DNA of 64,000 nucleotides from Diphasiastrum complanatum (GCA_029204225.1 CM055102.1:48578870-48642869); one strand, 5' to 3'; positions 31,551 to 43,197 are shown, counted from the first letter of the stretch. Notes: generated by a model from the sequence alone, not told the origin. Translations and numbers: made by a program.

Positions 31551-32128
31551 ACTACAATGGGGATTGTATGGACGACAACGTCAGGAGGAACCCCTTTCAT
31601 CTTTTTATAATTCCATGCAAACACATCTCTGTATTTGCACAATAACTGTTCCAAGTCTCGTAATAGGGTTGGATTCAGGTGGGCTCCTACATGTACGATA
31701 CGGTCGATGTCTTCATCATCATCCTTTAGATTAAGAGGTATGGTCTTTGCAGGTCCTTCAAAAGACATGGATGATGGTTGAGGCTCTCGTTTTGGCTTAA
31801 CCATACTGATGATGACATTATTAGTGGTGTAATCCTTAAAATGCTGGGAAACATTATAAAGTGGATCATCAACTACCTTGTGTGGGATCTTAGAAATATC
31901 CTCTACAGATTTACTTGTAGATGATAAAGCCTGACTAGGATTTTTATGATTTTGAATCAAAGGTTGATGTTTCAGTTTTTCACGTATTTGGAATTGCTTA
32001 TCAGTCAATCGTACTTGAACTCTTGATTTGTTTGTTAGCATGTGGGATATTTGTTGATTGGTAATAGTAGTCATGCATGAATGTTTTGGTGTTTTTTCAC
32101 GAACTAAGTCTTTGTCAATGATGTTCAA
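31529..32128 (-). pseudogene. Gypsy A2 protease-RT linker
   Basis: 199 codons matching the A1 linker with KYRDVFAWNYKKMKGVPPDV. A stop and frame change separate it from RT. Confidence 0.8.
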
Positions 32129-32135
32129 GATTTTG

Positions 32136-32675
32136 TCATTGTGTACATCCCATTAATAGACTTTGAGTTTGGGTCGGTATACACGAGTGTGAATTGGTTG
32201 TGGATGTTGCACAACAAGCCAATGGTGATGGAAGCTTAATCTCTTTCGGTATACGACGCTTTCCTAAACGCTCGGGATCCAGTAAGTGAATTAGCTGGTC
32301 ATCGGCAATTTTGATTGGCAAATTGCTTATGTGACCGACAGGTGTCGTCATTTGTTGGTCAGCCATACGTAATTTGTACTTAGGCTTTTCCAATGTGGAT
32401 ATTCCCCATGCCTTTGCTAAGGACAAGGCGATGATGTTCACGCTAGAGCCACTATCAAGAATGGCTTGTACGGATGGATAAGATTTATGGTGCACTGGTA
32501 AAGTGATGCTGTTACCTTTAGCAACACCTATATTAAGTAAGCTCATGTCAACATTATGAACCACTTCAGCGTTTTCCGGATGTCTTGACTCATCTGGTAC
32601 ATCAAGCTGCTGGGAGCTATGCAATATGGCATCCCGTAGGGGTTTGGAAAACTTGACGGCCGTGTAGAAGGGCAA
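32136..32675 (-). pseudogene. Gypsy A2 aspartic protease
   Basis: 179 codons with AILDSGSSVNIIALSLAKAW, the D-S-G active site. Differs from A1 by few residues. Preceded on the minus strand by the gag C-terminal segment. Confidence 0.85.
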
Positions 32676-32717
32676 GGTAATTTGAGCTTGTAAGAGATCA
32701 GAAAGGACCTCTATTCC

Positions 32718-33396
32718 TCATGGTGGTTGCCCCTGCATAGGTAATTGGGCATGGTCGTATGGTGGAGTAGAAATTTTAGCCTCAGCTCTATCAAACTCAT
32801 CTCGAAACTCATGGTATTGCCTTTGAGCTTCTACAGGGTCAGGGTAAAATTGTGGAATCATGGAAGTATTAGCATGAGGGTGTGGATGTGATGGGCCCTT
32901 GTTCTCATCTAAGGCCCGATGTTGCACGCGTGTGACAGCATGCAACGACTCTTCGAATATCCTACGTTCTGGAACAATATTTTTTGGTTTGGTTAGGGCA
33001 ATCTTTATAGCAATGCTTCATGATACAATCAGCACACTCAACTACAAAGTCATATCGAAGTTGACATTCACTCTGAAAACGAGTGATTTCTCCACAGACA
33101 AAACATCTCTTTTGAAGTGTTGAAGAAAAAATGGCATAACCATTTTGATCAACTTTTGTAGGTGATTCCTCTGGATAATACTACTCATTAGGATAGGAGG
33201 TAGATGCCTCATCTATGTATGTGACATGATGACCATCATCATAAGTAGTGTCATAGCCTGGTGTGTCATAGGAGGTATTCTGCAATACATGGGCCAGAAC
33301 TGGAGGTCGATTCTGTTGGTTTGGCTTGTTGGGTGGAGCAGATCCTCTTGGACTTGGAAGTGCCAAGCGTTGTTGCGGAGGTAGTTGTCTAGGCAA
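32718..33396 (-). pseudogene. Gypsy A2 gag C-terminal segment
   Basis: 33396-33181 is Pro/Gln-rich (RQLPPQQRLALPSPRGSAPP). About 33120-32960 encodes two knuckle-like motifs, CFVCGEITRFQSEC (His replaced by Phe) and CADCIMKHCYKDC (C-x2-C-x3-H-x4-C). 32945-32718 continues toward protease (PDPVEAQRQYHEFRDEFDR). Frames change between the parts. Confidence 0.7.
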
Positions 33397-33463
33397 TTCT
33401 TAGATTTGGATTGGTGTCATATGTGGGTTGTACCTATAGTTGGATGTGGTATGAGTGGTCGTA

Positions 33464-34435
33464 TCACACAGTATACAACTGCGGCTTGTAAGGACGGTAA
33501 AATGGACACTCATTACCAGTATGCGAACCATGACATTGTGGGCACCAGGTGTCTTTTCGCCGATGAATAGCATTACCGAATGGCAATTTCCTTGGCAACT
33601 TACTTTGGAAAGATTTCAAGGCTTGCTGAAACTCTTTGTTGAGTTTCTCCATTTGTTGTTGATGTTGTTGATTCATGAACTCAAACTGAGATTTTCAGAC
33701 CTGGTCGGAATCTCGGGTTTCATTTGGATGGCTATTAGGGAATACACGATGAGCTCTTTTCTCTTTCTGGTCCTCATCATCAGAACCGTCATCTTCTTCA
33801 CGAATGGCATTGGACATAGCAGACTTCAGAGTAAAATACTCTTCGCTAGATTTAAGATCTTTTCGGATGCGTTTGATAAGACCAACCATAAACCATATGA
33901 TCAAGATTTTATCAGTTGGTTGTTCCTGGACTTGACTTCTGAGATGCATAAAGTGCTCAATATAGTCATGTACGCGTTCATATCACTAAGGCGTACAAAT
34001 TGGCTTTCTATGAGTCTGAAAGGTTGCAGGCGTTTAATGAAAGACTCTTTCAACTCTGACCAGTCTTGTCTATCGTCATGATCAAGGTTGAAAAATCACT
34101 CTCGTGCTTTATCTACCATGGTCATAAAAAAAAGTTGGACTTTTGCATTATCAGTATATTCTCCATAGACTTCACATGATTCTCAAAGACTTGTAAAAAT
34201 TGATGAGGGTCCACATTACCATCAAAGTTTGCTAATTCCAAACGTGGTGTTCGTTTATCGGATCGGGCGATATAGTGAGCATGGTGAATAGGCTGATCAT
34301 CAGGATTAGGGGTCCATCTGGATGGTCCAAGGTCTTGTTGAACTTGAGATCAAAGGCAATAGGGTTTGTTCTCATCATTTGGATGATTGGGTGGTGTAAA
34401 TTCATGGTTCTAGCAGGATGGCGTTTTTTCTTCAA
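33464..34435 (-). pseudogene. Gypsy A2 gag capsid region
   Basis: Pieces in order on the minus strand: proline-rich start near 34435, WSELKESFIKRLQPFRLIES, QVQEQPTDKILIIWFMVGLI, EEYFTLKSAMSNAIREEDD, MNQQHQQQMEKLNKEFQQAL and WCPQCHGSHTGNEC, a knuckle with C-x2-C-x3-H-x4-C spacing. Gypsy B encodes the same order at 39286-40236. Several frameshifts. Confidence 0.8.
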
Positions 34436-34485
34436 CTTCCAGGAAAAAAACTTCGTGGAATTGAAAAATTGACCATGAGAACTGG

Positions 34486-34968
34486 GTGAATTTTTTTGTT
34501 GTTGTTTTGTTTGTTTTTTTTTATATTTTTTTGGAATATATGGCTGACAGTTTCTCGGCCTAGGTTATCGATGAATTCTGAAAAAGTTGAGAAAAATACC
34601 CGAAACTCTAAAATTTAGATATAGTTGAAAAACTAAAAAAAAACCAGAAAACTCAAAAAATTTGAAAATCTAGAAAACTCCAAAAGAATTCGAAAATCGA
34701 AAAGCTCAAAAAATTGAAAATCTTAGAACTTGAAAAATTTGGAACCCAAATTTTTTTTAACAACTGGAAAAAATAAAAAAATTCAATAATTCAGAAAATA
34801 CCAAAACCTTTCAGATAGAAGTGTCAGACAGATTTTTGGTAGGTCGTGCAATCGTCAAAGAATGTCTTTTTGTGCAGTTCGTCGGATATAATGGTCGGAT
34901 TGAACTTTTTGGAAAAAATTCGAAACAGGGAATAGATTCAAAAATTCAAAAAAACTAAAAGGAGAGAT
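34486..34968. repeat. A-rich degenerate leader of gypsy A2
   Basis: Runs of GAAAAACTC/GAAAATC-type words resembling those at 22640-23720. No coding capacity. Probably the gypsy 5' leader or LTR edge. Confidence 0.5.
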
Positions 34969-35163
34969 AGAAGATCAACAAGTGCATATGCAACCTTCAT
35001 AGGTGATCGAGTAGTTTTTTGGCTATCAAAGAAGCAAGAAACAATCTCTCTCTCTTCAACCGAGGCCGAGTACAAGGCACTTACTACGACAACCAAGGAA
35101 TTGCTTTGGATCAAGAGACTTTTGGTGGAGCTAAATATTATGGATCACTCCAAGTTTGTATAA
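34969..35163 (+). pseudogene. Copia RNase H fragment
   Basis: Open for 64 codons: RRSTSAYATFIGDRVVFWLS, KKQETISLSSTEAEYKALTT and KELLWIKRLLVELNIMDHSK. This is the copia RNase H block KSTSGY---G---SW-SKKQ--V-LSSTEAEY. Neither RT nor the C-terminus is attached. It starts right at the gypsy A2 leader edge. Confidence 0.85.
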
Positions 35164-36843
35164 TTTATCTCAAAATAACTAAATGAAAAGGTACTTGCCT
35201 ATGTACGTACAATAGAAGGAAACTAGACAACCATGTAGAATAGGATGCTTTTCCAAAGACTTATTTTACATCCTACTTTGTAATGGCACTTTTGAAATGA
35301 GGTCAAAAAGTGCTTAGATAGGGTAGAGAGAAAATAGGACCCAAAAATAACATGTTTTTCATTGTTTTGGAATCTCGAGATCTAGACCCTAATTAGGGTG
35401 GATCCAATGATAAATAAGGTTAGATGTTAGGGCTAGGTTATGAAGAGTTCAGAGGATGTTCAGATCCAAGCTACTAATGTATAAAATGTGATCGTGAGAT
35501 TGATTTACAAGTTCAGGTACTATACTTTGCCTGTGGAAGTTCGTACTTTCACACGTGTGAAGGATATTGCATGAATTTGAGCCTAGAAGTGGAGTTCAAG
35601 CCAAGGTGAAGCTAGGAAACACTAAATTGGTTGGTGTTTTTGCTATATGATCTCAATTGGATCCATTCAAGGTGCTTTCTCCATCATTTCTAACATTTAT
35701 TAGAGTGTTTTTGCTGCATTTTCAACAGTTGTCAAGGGCCACCATATGTTGTGTTTGGGAGTGCATGCTTACAATCTCGCAACCAGTCAGTGAACATCAT
35801 CTCTCCATTTGTAAAACAAAGTGTGTGGCTTTGACGGTCACCCGATGAAACATTTGATAGATGGGAAGCTGTTCAAGGCCAAGTTTGAATTTCTTATTCA
35901 GATCAAAAAATAACTTGCCAAACAATTATCTCATGTAGTAGGGATATTAGAGATCAGCACGAGAATGCACCAATTCTCAACTGCTTCTGCTACCACCCGA
36001 TTGGGTCTATCTCTATAATTGTAGTAAACTTCTGTAAATTATTGGAAATCAACCTTTGTTGACCACTCTTTTCTTGATGGAATGCAAGGAAAGTTGCAAT
36101 GGTTGACAGATCATTTTGTGGTGCACATCGCTTCATGGAGTGATATATAGGATCAACCCAGATGTATTGAGGTGTTGCGAAATAAACCTCTAGTGCAAGT
36201 GAGTCAGTGAGAAACACCCTATCCTACCTTTTGGATTGGGATTGAATTTTGGCTAAGGCGTGTTTCAAAAAGTGGGGTACAATTCTGAGATTGGGGATAA
36301 GAGGCTATAATCCCCTCGAGTTGCAGGATCAAAAAAAGAAGTGAGGAAGGAATATTGACCTGCATACTGGGGGTGAATGTTCTTGAAAAATTGTGTGGTG
36401 CACCTCGATGATTTTCAATGAAGAAAAATCCATGTTGTCAAAGGGTAGCATAGAAAATGTTTTTTGGGAGGGGGAGGGGATTGCCAAATATTGGCTTGAT
36501 TAAGGGATATTTGTGCCCAACAATCGGTCCTTGAAAGTGTCTTTGTTGAAGGATGGAACATATACCTATTCGGTTTGAAGATTGAAAAAGAAGAAGATCA
36601 TTTACAAACTGGCCAGATCAAGTATTCTGGAGGAGAGAGTTCCTCAAGCGTGTAGGGATGGCAAATGTTTGGCTATGACAATACCTTCTGGTAATGTTCT
36701 ACTTTACATTGTAGCAATGTGCCAGAAGAGGAGGGGTAGATGTGATGTTTGGATTGACACTTGAGGAGTTGTTGATCGGCATTCTGGAGATGAAGGATCA
36801 ATAAGGCTACGAGAGACTCTAGATGCTTGACGTGTGCGGGTGG
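35164..36843. other. Stretch without a recognisable gene
   Basis: Short frames only. The last bases (GCGGGTGG) before the LTR at 36844 look like a weak polypurine tract, so the right part may be decayed retroelement interior. Confidence 0.4.
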
Positions 36844-37955
36844 TGTTGGCGGATTTCAGAGAATTCCCAGATGCTGAGCCAAGCTGAAGACATATACTAT
36901 CTCTCACCCATGAACGAGGAGCTCTCAGAAGGAGGAGAGCAGAAGAAGCTGAGAGCCGAGCATGAGAGCCGATGATTACTAGCTAGGGTGACAATTATTA
37001 TTCATGTGAGCCTAAATGGTGTATCCCATAGAAGGAACGACCATGTAGGAGCTAATAATATTTCCTAGGCATTGTAAATAATGTAGACCCCTTAAATAAT
37101 TTAGAGTGAGCCACCTTTTGATGGTGACCACTAGTGGAAGTGCTTTTTCCACTTGTAATTTCCAAATTAGTGTAATTGCCACTTGGGCTCTACATGGGCA
37201 GCCTTCTTGCTTATTTAAGGGCCCCCCCTCTCTTGTGAGAAAGCTTTGATTGTATTGTCAATTTCTCTTGAGCGAATAAAGAAGATCTTCCACGAGTTCT
37301 TGATGATTGTGAAGTTCCTTGTTCATGGCAATCTTCTTGAGTGAAATTTCTATGAGCATGTTCTGATTTCCTTTGTGATTGTGGATTAGTTAGATCTCTT
37401 GCTTACTTTCTTGTTTTGTGGAATGTAGATGTGGATTAACTTTCTTGTTGATTTTGTAGTTTCAGCATGCAAGTAAACTATAGAGGCTGAGATTATGGAT
37501 CTGATTTGCATACTCTCTAACAATCCTGTCCTTGATTGTTCTTGGACATTCCAAGCATCAAGAAATGGGTGTTTCTTGATCCTTGGGCTATAGAATGCTG
37601 TTAGGATACTAGTTCTCTTGTTTCTTATTTCTTACTGAGTAGTTTAAACTTGTCATTGCATTATTCCCTATTTTCCTAAGATAGTTTGGTAGATAGGTTG
37701 CAGATTTGCTCTCTGATTCATAATGTTGATCTATACTGATCTAGGACTGGCTGCATGACTTGTATATGCATGTAGCTGAGTAACGTATCCGTCTCTCCCC
37801 ACTAACAGGCTGGAAATACACATTGTAATATGAGAAACACTTCTGGTTGGAAACTGTTTTAACAAGAAGACCAAACCGTAAAGAACTGTAACCAACAAAA
37901 GTAACAAAAAGAATAACGAACGATAAAGAATCATGTTCACAAATTCAATGGAAAT
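36844..37955 (+). repeat. LTR (family G), plus copy of a 1.1-kb inverted pair
   Basis: Starts TGTTGGCGGATT and runs to GGAAATCTGTGA, with TATA-like TTATTTAAGGGC near 37212 and AATAAAG near 37275. An inverted copy lies at 53560-54703. This copy lacks the final GGTTCCAACA end of its partner, so its 3' end is truncated or diverged. Confidence 0.75.
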
Positions 37956-38240
37956 CTGTGAACATTTGGCACCATTCCATAGCTACACAGACACTTATAC
38001 AAGCCAAACATTTCCGATCTGTGCTGCCAGACCATCGCTCTAAAGTCTCACACACACTTCATTACTGAGCTCGTTACTTTGGTCTTGACCGACGTTCAGC
38101 TCAGCTCTTGACCGAGGCTTCATACTCCCTCCCTAGCCGAGCTCCACAACTCTCGTCTGGACCGGATGAAACCTAGTTTGATTCACCTATTGAAACAACA
38201 CACTCACTCTCGACCGAACAGCTACTCAAAATATCCTACT

Positions 38241-38890
38241 AAGCCTTGAGTTAGATCTCAACCGGAGCCTCTGCTGACATCTCAACTGGAGTCTCTCCTG
38301 ATGTTTCAACTGAAGCCTCTGCTGACATCTGAACCAGAGCCTCTCCTGACATCTCAACCAGAGCCGCTCCTAATATTTCAACCGAAGCCTCTGCTGACAT
38401 CTCAACCGGAACCTCTTCTAACATCTCAACTGGAGCCTCTTCTGAAATATCAATCGAAGCCTCTCGTTGAAATCTCAACCGACGGCTTTCCTGTCAAAAC
38501 TCGACTGGAGTTTTTTCTCCGATCTCGATCGAAGCATCCTATCAAATCTTGACCGGAGCTTGCTCTCAAATCTCGACCGATGCATCCTATCACATCTCGA
38601 CCAGAGCTTGCTCTCAGATCTTGACCGACGCTTCCTATCAAATCTCGATCGGATCTTGCTCTAAGATCTCGATCGAAGCTTCCTCTCAGATCTCAACCGA
38701 AGCTTCCTCTCACATCTCAACCGGAGCTGTCTCTCAGATCTCAATCGGACTGTTCTATTAGATCTCAACCGGAGCTATCTATTAGATCTCAACCGGACTG
38801 CTCTATCAGATCTCAACCGGAGCTATCTCTCAGATCTCAACCAGACCTTTCTATCAATTATCAACCGAGGATTTCTATCAACTCTCAACC
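38241..38890. repeat. 24-bp minisatellite, about 27 units
   Basis: Head-to-tail 24-bp units such as GAGCCTCTGCTGACATCTCA+ACTG and GAGCTTGCTCTCAGATCT+TGACCG, with one 27-bp unit near 38457. Because 24 is a multiple of 3, both strands stay open over parts: the minus strand gives an octapeptide EAPVEMSA-type repeat (38478-38251), the plus strand a PLLTSQPE-type repeat. Units drift in sequence from left to right, so it is an old array. No start codon context or flanking domain supports a real protein. Confidence 0.9.
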
Positions 38891-39285
38891 GAGAGCTTTG
38901 ACTTCCAACCCGGATGAAGTCAACATCCAGACAAAGTCAGCTTCCTTATTTGACTCAGTCTCAATGTTTGCCAAATCCCATAGTTCTTTCCAACTTTATT
39001 GCAAGATCCTAACACCAAAAAACAAAACAGCTGTGCCATTTAGACACCACCATGATATTAGTCCTTGACTAATATTGTGAAAAAAAAAAAAAAAAACCAA
39101 AACCACAGTACAAAAACACAAACACCAGTCAAGTTACCAAAGAGTCCAAGAGGCCTATTTACCCAATCCTAAGGTACTCTAGAGTTGTTATGGATTGTCC
39201 TTATGATCCAAATTCCACAGAGGGCCATCCACCAGATATGGTCTTCCCATCTACCGAATAGGCTCGATTTAATAGATATTCTAGG
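38891..39285 (+). other. Leader before gypsy B gag
   Basis: No gene. Contains a 17-base A run near 39080. Likely the 5' leader of gypsy B, although no primer site is recognised. Confidence 0.35.
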
Positions 39286-40236
39286 ATGAAATCCCAAGTC
39301 CAAGAGCCATCCACAAATCCATTTGACAGATGGGAACCCATGCGTTTTGAAGCTCCATATGATCGACTACATTTTCATGCTGCAGAATCTTCACATGCAC
39401 AAGCTCACTTAAATGGAGCTTGTGCAAATAATGTTCCGCGTACGGAAAAACGTACTCCAAAGCTAGATTTACCTAAGTACAACGGTAACACTGATCCTCA
39501 AATATTTTTTCAAGTCTTTGAGAATGCATGTGATGTCTATGGCGAGACATCACCAGACGCCACAGTACAGCTCTTCTCAATGACCATGATCAATCGAGCA
39601 CGAGAATGGTTTTTTAATCTTGATCGTGAAGATAAATGAGACTGGTCACTCTTGAAGGAGGTATTTTTCAAATGCTTCAAGCCATTTCACTTGATCAAAA
39701 GTCCTTTTTTCAAGCTAAGCAACATCAAAATGACAAAAGATGAGAAAGTACATGAATACATTGAACGATTTAAACGATTAAAAAGTCAGGTACAAGAACA
39801 ACCCAATGAGTCTATGCTCATAAATTGGTTTCTCGTTGGACTCCCACGATGGATATGACGTGAACTTCGCTCCAATGATGAATACACATCATTGAAACAA
39901 GCCATATCTGATGCCATTCAAGAAGAAGATGAGGGATCAAATGTCGATGAACCCCATGAACGGAGAGCACATCATGTTGTCCAAGAAGCTCAACCAAACA
40001 AGGAAACACGAGAACAGTTGTGGAAAACACAGATGGAGTTGCAGATGGAGAACTCACAAAAGAGTTTCAAAACACTCTTAAGTCTATCCACAGTTCGATG
40101 CCAGGTCAGCTACCCACTGGCCAAATCCACCATAGACGAGAGAACACATGGTGCCCTCACTGTCGAGGTGCACACACTGGCAATGAGTGCCTTTCATACC
40201 AACCGGTCCCAGATATTTCATTGATCAAATGTGACA
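39286..40236 (+). pseudogene. Gypsy B gag
   Basis: 39286-39639: RTPKLDLPKYNGNTDPQIFF, VFENACDVYGETSPD, INRAREWFFNLDRED, the gag capsid start. After a stop, 39652-39858: EVFFKCFKPFHLIKSPFFKL, EKVHEYIERFKRLKSQVQEQ, NWFLVGLPRWI. Then EYTSLKQAISDAIQEEDEG and TWCPHCRGAHTGNEC, a knuckle with C-x2-C-x3-H-x4-C spacing shared with gypsy A. At least three frame interruptions. Confidence 0.85.
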
Positions 40237-40392
40237 TCTGCGAGGAATACCTCACTTTATTGCTATTATAACCCGAGGAATTAGCCTCACAACCAGTCAG
40301 GGGGACATTATCAACCTCCCAGACACCAGCTTTTTTCACAAAATCAAAATCAACACTATCCATCATGAAACAACCAAGTCCATATACAAGAG

Positions 40393-40836
40393 TTGCCCAG
40401 ACAATCTAGACATGAACCTCAACCACAATTGGCGCTCTTAGGACCACCTCCAAGGGGACAACCTGATCTAGGAGCACAAAAACATAGACACCCTCGAGAA
40501 TCTGCACAGACACATCTTGTAGATAACTCCTACGATCACTCATATCATCATGATCCAACACTTCCATCTGTTAGTTCTCAACAATATCGAACCGACAACT
40601 CATGCACATGCAAAAGGGATGAGTATTCCACACCACCAAAAAATCCAGCACAACTAGCCATCCAAGATGGTTATGCTATTGCCACAGGTCCAATGAGAAA
40701 CCGCTATTTTATTTGTGGCGAAATTGGCCACTTCATGGTTGACTATAAAGTTAAGAACCATTACCATGCGGAGTGTCCAGATTGTGTTCGTAAACACAGT
40801 CTCAAAGACTGCCCTAGACAACCTAACAATCGATGA
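40393..40836 (+). pseudogene. Gypsy B gag C-terminal segment with zinc knuckles
   Basis: Pro/Gln/His-rich segment followed by YFICGEIGHFMVDY (both outer Cys replaced by aromatic residues) and CPDCVRKHSLKDCP. Aligns with 33396-32960 of gypsy A2. The frame then runs into RT without protease. Confidence 0.75.
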
Positions 40837-41400
40837 AGATGTTAAGAAATTGCTGGATGTTGGGTTCATTTATGAAGTCCAACATACTAATTGGGTATCA
40901 CCCATTGTATTTGTACCCAAGAAAAACGGCAAACTTCATATCTGTGTCGATCTCAAGAACCTTAATGTGGTTACAAAGAAAGACCATTTTTCCTTGTCTT
41001 TAACGACCCAAATCTTAGAGAAAATGGCAAGAACTGAAGCTTTCAGCTTGTTGGATGGATTTAGCGGTTATTTCCTTGTTCAAATAGCCCTTGAAGACAA
41101 ACATAAAACAGGCTTTGCCATAGAGAACGGGGATTATGCTTATAATGTCATGCCTTTTGGCTTATGCAACACCCCTTCAACGTTTCAGAGGGTCATGCAA
41201 CTGGCATTCCAAGACCTATTACATCGGATTTTTGAGATTTATCTCGACGATCTTGGTGTCCATTCCTCAGCCGCTACACACCTTGACGCATTGGAGAAAA
41301 TCTTCATTCGCTGTCGTAGATCTGGAATTTTCCTAAACCTGATAAATGACAAATCTGGGTCACCCATGGGGTGGTACTCAGACATATAATTTCAAAGGAC
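40837..41400 (+). pseudogene. Gypsy B reverse transcriptase
   Basis: DVKKLLDVGFIYEVQHTNWV, SPIVFVPKKNGKLHICVDLK, KKDHFSLSLTTQILEKMART, FSLLDGFSGYFLVQIALEDK, YNVMPFGLCNTPSTFQRVMQ and IFEIYLDDLGVHSS: all RT blocks, with an intact YLDD box. Best-preserved RT in the window, open for about 180 codons until a frame break near 41345. Enzyme activity is unlikely because the polyprotein is disrupted. Confidence 0.9.
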
Positions 41401-41442
41401 GGTATTTCTACCGATCCTTAAAAAATCAAGGTAATAGTTGAA

Positions 41443-42036
41443 ATGTCCTTACCTGCAACAGTGAAGGAAGTGTACATCCTCCTTGGTAACACAAATTATT
41501 ATTGCATCTTTATAATCGATTATGCCAGCAAGACACGCCTCGTTCATTTAGTTGTGGTAGGTCCTCGCTGGACTGAAGAACGAAATAAAGCCTTTGAGGA
41601 GTTGAAAACAGCCCTTACCACGGCACCCATACTCCGCTCGCCAGACTACACAAAAGAGTTTCATGTGCATACTGACGCAAGTAAGTATGCCATTGGAGGT
41701 CTTCTTGCACAACCAGACGAGTATGGCAAGGATTTCCCAATACGTTTCTTGAGCAAGCAGCTGGTGCCTGCTGAAGTAAACTATACAACCACTAAGCAAG
41801 AAGCATTGACGATGGTCTATGTTGTACAACAACTAAGACATTATTTACTAGGCCAAACCTTTGCATTCTACACCGACCATCAAGCCCTATTATATATTGT
41901 TAATAAATCCTGTAAAACGGGAGGTATAGCTCAATGGCTGTTGATACTAGAGGAATTTAATTTCCGCGTAGTCATTTGGAAAGGAACATAACATTTCATG
42001 GCGGATCACCTTTCCCGACTACCTAATGCTGAATAA
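41443..42036 (+). pseudogene. Gypsy B RNase H
   Basis: RWTEERNKAFEELKTALTTA, FHVHTDASKYAIGGLLAQPD (Asp), VNYTTTKQEALTMVY (Glu), FAFYTDHQALLYIVNK (Asp) and, after one stop, HFMADHLSRLPNAE (Asp). The four acidic residues for metal binding are present. Confidence 0.85.
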
Positions 42037-42545
42037 GCAACTGCACCAGTCAATGATGATCTTCCTAATGCATGTCTTTTTCAAATCGATGCTACACCCT
42101 TATGGGCTAAGGTAATCACTTAGTTCCTAACAACAAGCAGACTTAAAGAAGGCTTGAAGACGGTTGCAAAAAGGAAATTTTTGCTTAAAGTTGCGCCCTT
42201 TCAGTTAATAGCCGAACAACTTTACAAACGGGACGTTGACAAAATTATCCGACGATGCGCTTATGAATGTAAGATACGACCTATCATATCCTAGGCTCAT
42301 GAGGGCATTGGCGGTTGCCACTTCTCTGCTGAAGCCACAACTAAGATTATCCTTCGAGCAAGATTGTGGTGGCCATCTTTGTTTAAAGACACATTTGTTG
42401 TCATTAAAACGTGTGATGTCTGTCAACGATCAAAGAAAATTACAAAAGCAGACTTCACACCACTGACTCCCATTATAGAAGGCAAAGCCTTCCATAAGTG
42501 GGGAATTGACTTTGTTGGACCAATCAATCTAGCAGCGAAACATAC
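42037..42545 (+). pseudogene. Gypsy B integrase, N-terminal part
   Basis: HEGIGGCHFSAEATTKIILR, WWPSLFKDTFVVIKTCDVCQ form the HHCC finger. PLTPIIEGKAFHKWGIDFVG holds the first Asp. The sequence leaves the family after NLAAKHTRA. The second Asp and the Glu are absent. Confidence 0.85.
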
Positions 42546-43024
42546 CCGAGCCTGTTACATCCACATTTGCACATTGTGTGCATTGAGGGGTGGACCCCAA
42601 AAAGATTCCTCACCCCCTCCCTCCCACTTACTAAAATCAAATACTTAAAGTTTGAAGTTAAGGTTTTATTTTTTTCACACACTTCAATGTGCTTTAAACT
42701 TTAGCCAATAATCTTTATTACTTGGCTCTCTTATTTATTTTAAATTATCAAAGTTTTACCCATAAATCATGAACATAAAAATTTTCTTGACTACCTTAAA
42801 CTAGTTTTTTTTTTTCAGTCCTTCAAATTCCTATCTTGGCCTGCCATTTTCAGGAATGTTTAAGCACAAGCCCAGACTCACTAGCTTTAACTCCTAAATC
42901 GTTACCCACAAGCTTTTATCCATGGGCCAAAAAATGCACAATTAAAAAAAAAGGAGGGGGATGGTGTGAGGGGAGTAAAAGAGACAATAAAAAGAGAAAA
43001 ATAGGAGGGGGATGGGGGATTTGG
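42546..43024. other. Stretch without a recognisable gene
   Basis: AT-rich. A block at 42700-42785 (TCTTATTTATTTTAAATTAT, TTTTACCCATAAATCATGAA) recurs as a direct repeat at 44070-44150. Confidence 0.5.
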
Positions 43025-43197
43025 AACACACATGCATGCACGCACACGCACACACGCACACATACACGTGTGAGTGAGAGAGTGAGTGAGTGAGTGTGTG
43101 TGTGTGTGTGTGTTCGTTGTGTGTGTGTGACCCCTGACACAACGAATGTGTGTGTGTGTGCGCGCATGTGCACATTCGCGCACACACACACACACAT
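43025..43197. repeat. Compound CA/GT microsatellite with inverted arms
   Basis: CA-type repeats, then GAGT and GT-type repeats, then a short spacer and CA again. TTCGTTGTGT and ACACAACGAA around 43113-43146 form a 10-bp inverted repeat, so this stretch can fold. Confidence 0.9.

Larger units (their letters stand above)
29921..34985 (-). mobile_element. Gypsy A2 (truncated Ty3/gypsy, minus strand)
   Basis: Same family and orientation as A1 and about 97% identical by eye. Contains gag, protease, linker, RT, RNase H and the first part of integrase. The left end is cut where the Copia-D LTR was inserted in integrase. On the right it runs through gag to an A-rich leader, then meets a copia RNase H fragment near 34969. 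Confidence 0.85.
39286..42545 (+). mobile_element. Gypsy B (Ty3/gypsy, plus strand, protease-less)
   Basis: Order on the plus strand: gag, gag zinc knuckles, RT, RNase H, integrase start. The gag, RT and IN resemble A1/A2, so it is a diverged member of the same lineage. Protease and the linker are missing between 40836 and 40840, and integrase stops after the first catalytic Asp near 42545. No LTR is identified on either side. Confidence 0.85.

Noticed and set aside
33455-34081. Plus-strand frame of 208 codons
   Set aside because: Antisense of gypsy A2 gag, whose capsid and knuckle motifs are on the minus strand.
38241-38890. CRISPR-like array
   Set aside because: Units are contiguous 24-bp tandem copies without unique spacers, in plant nuclear DNA.
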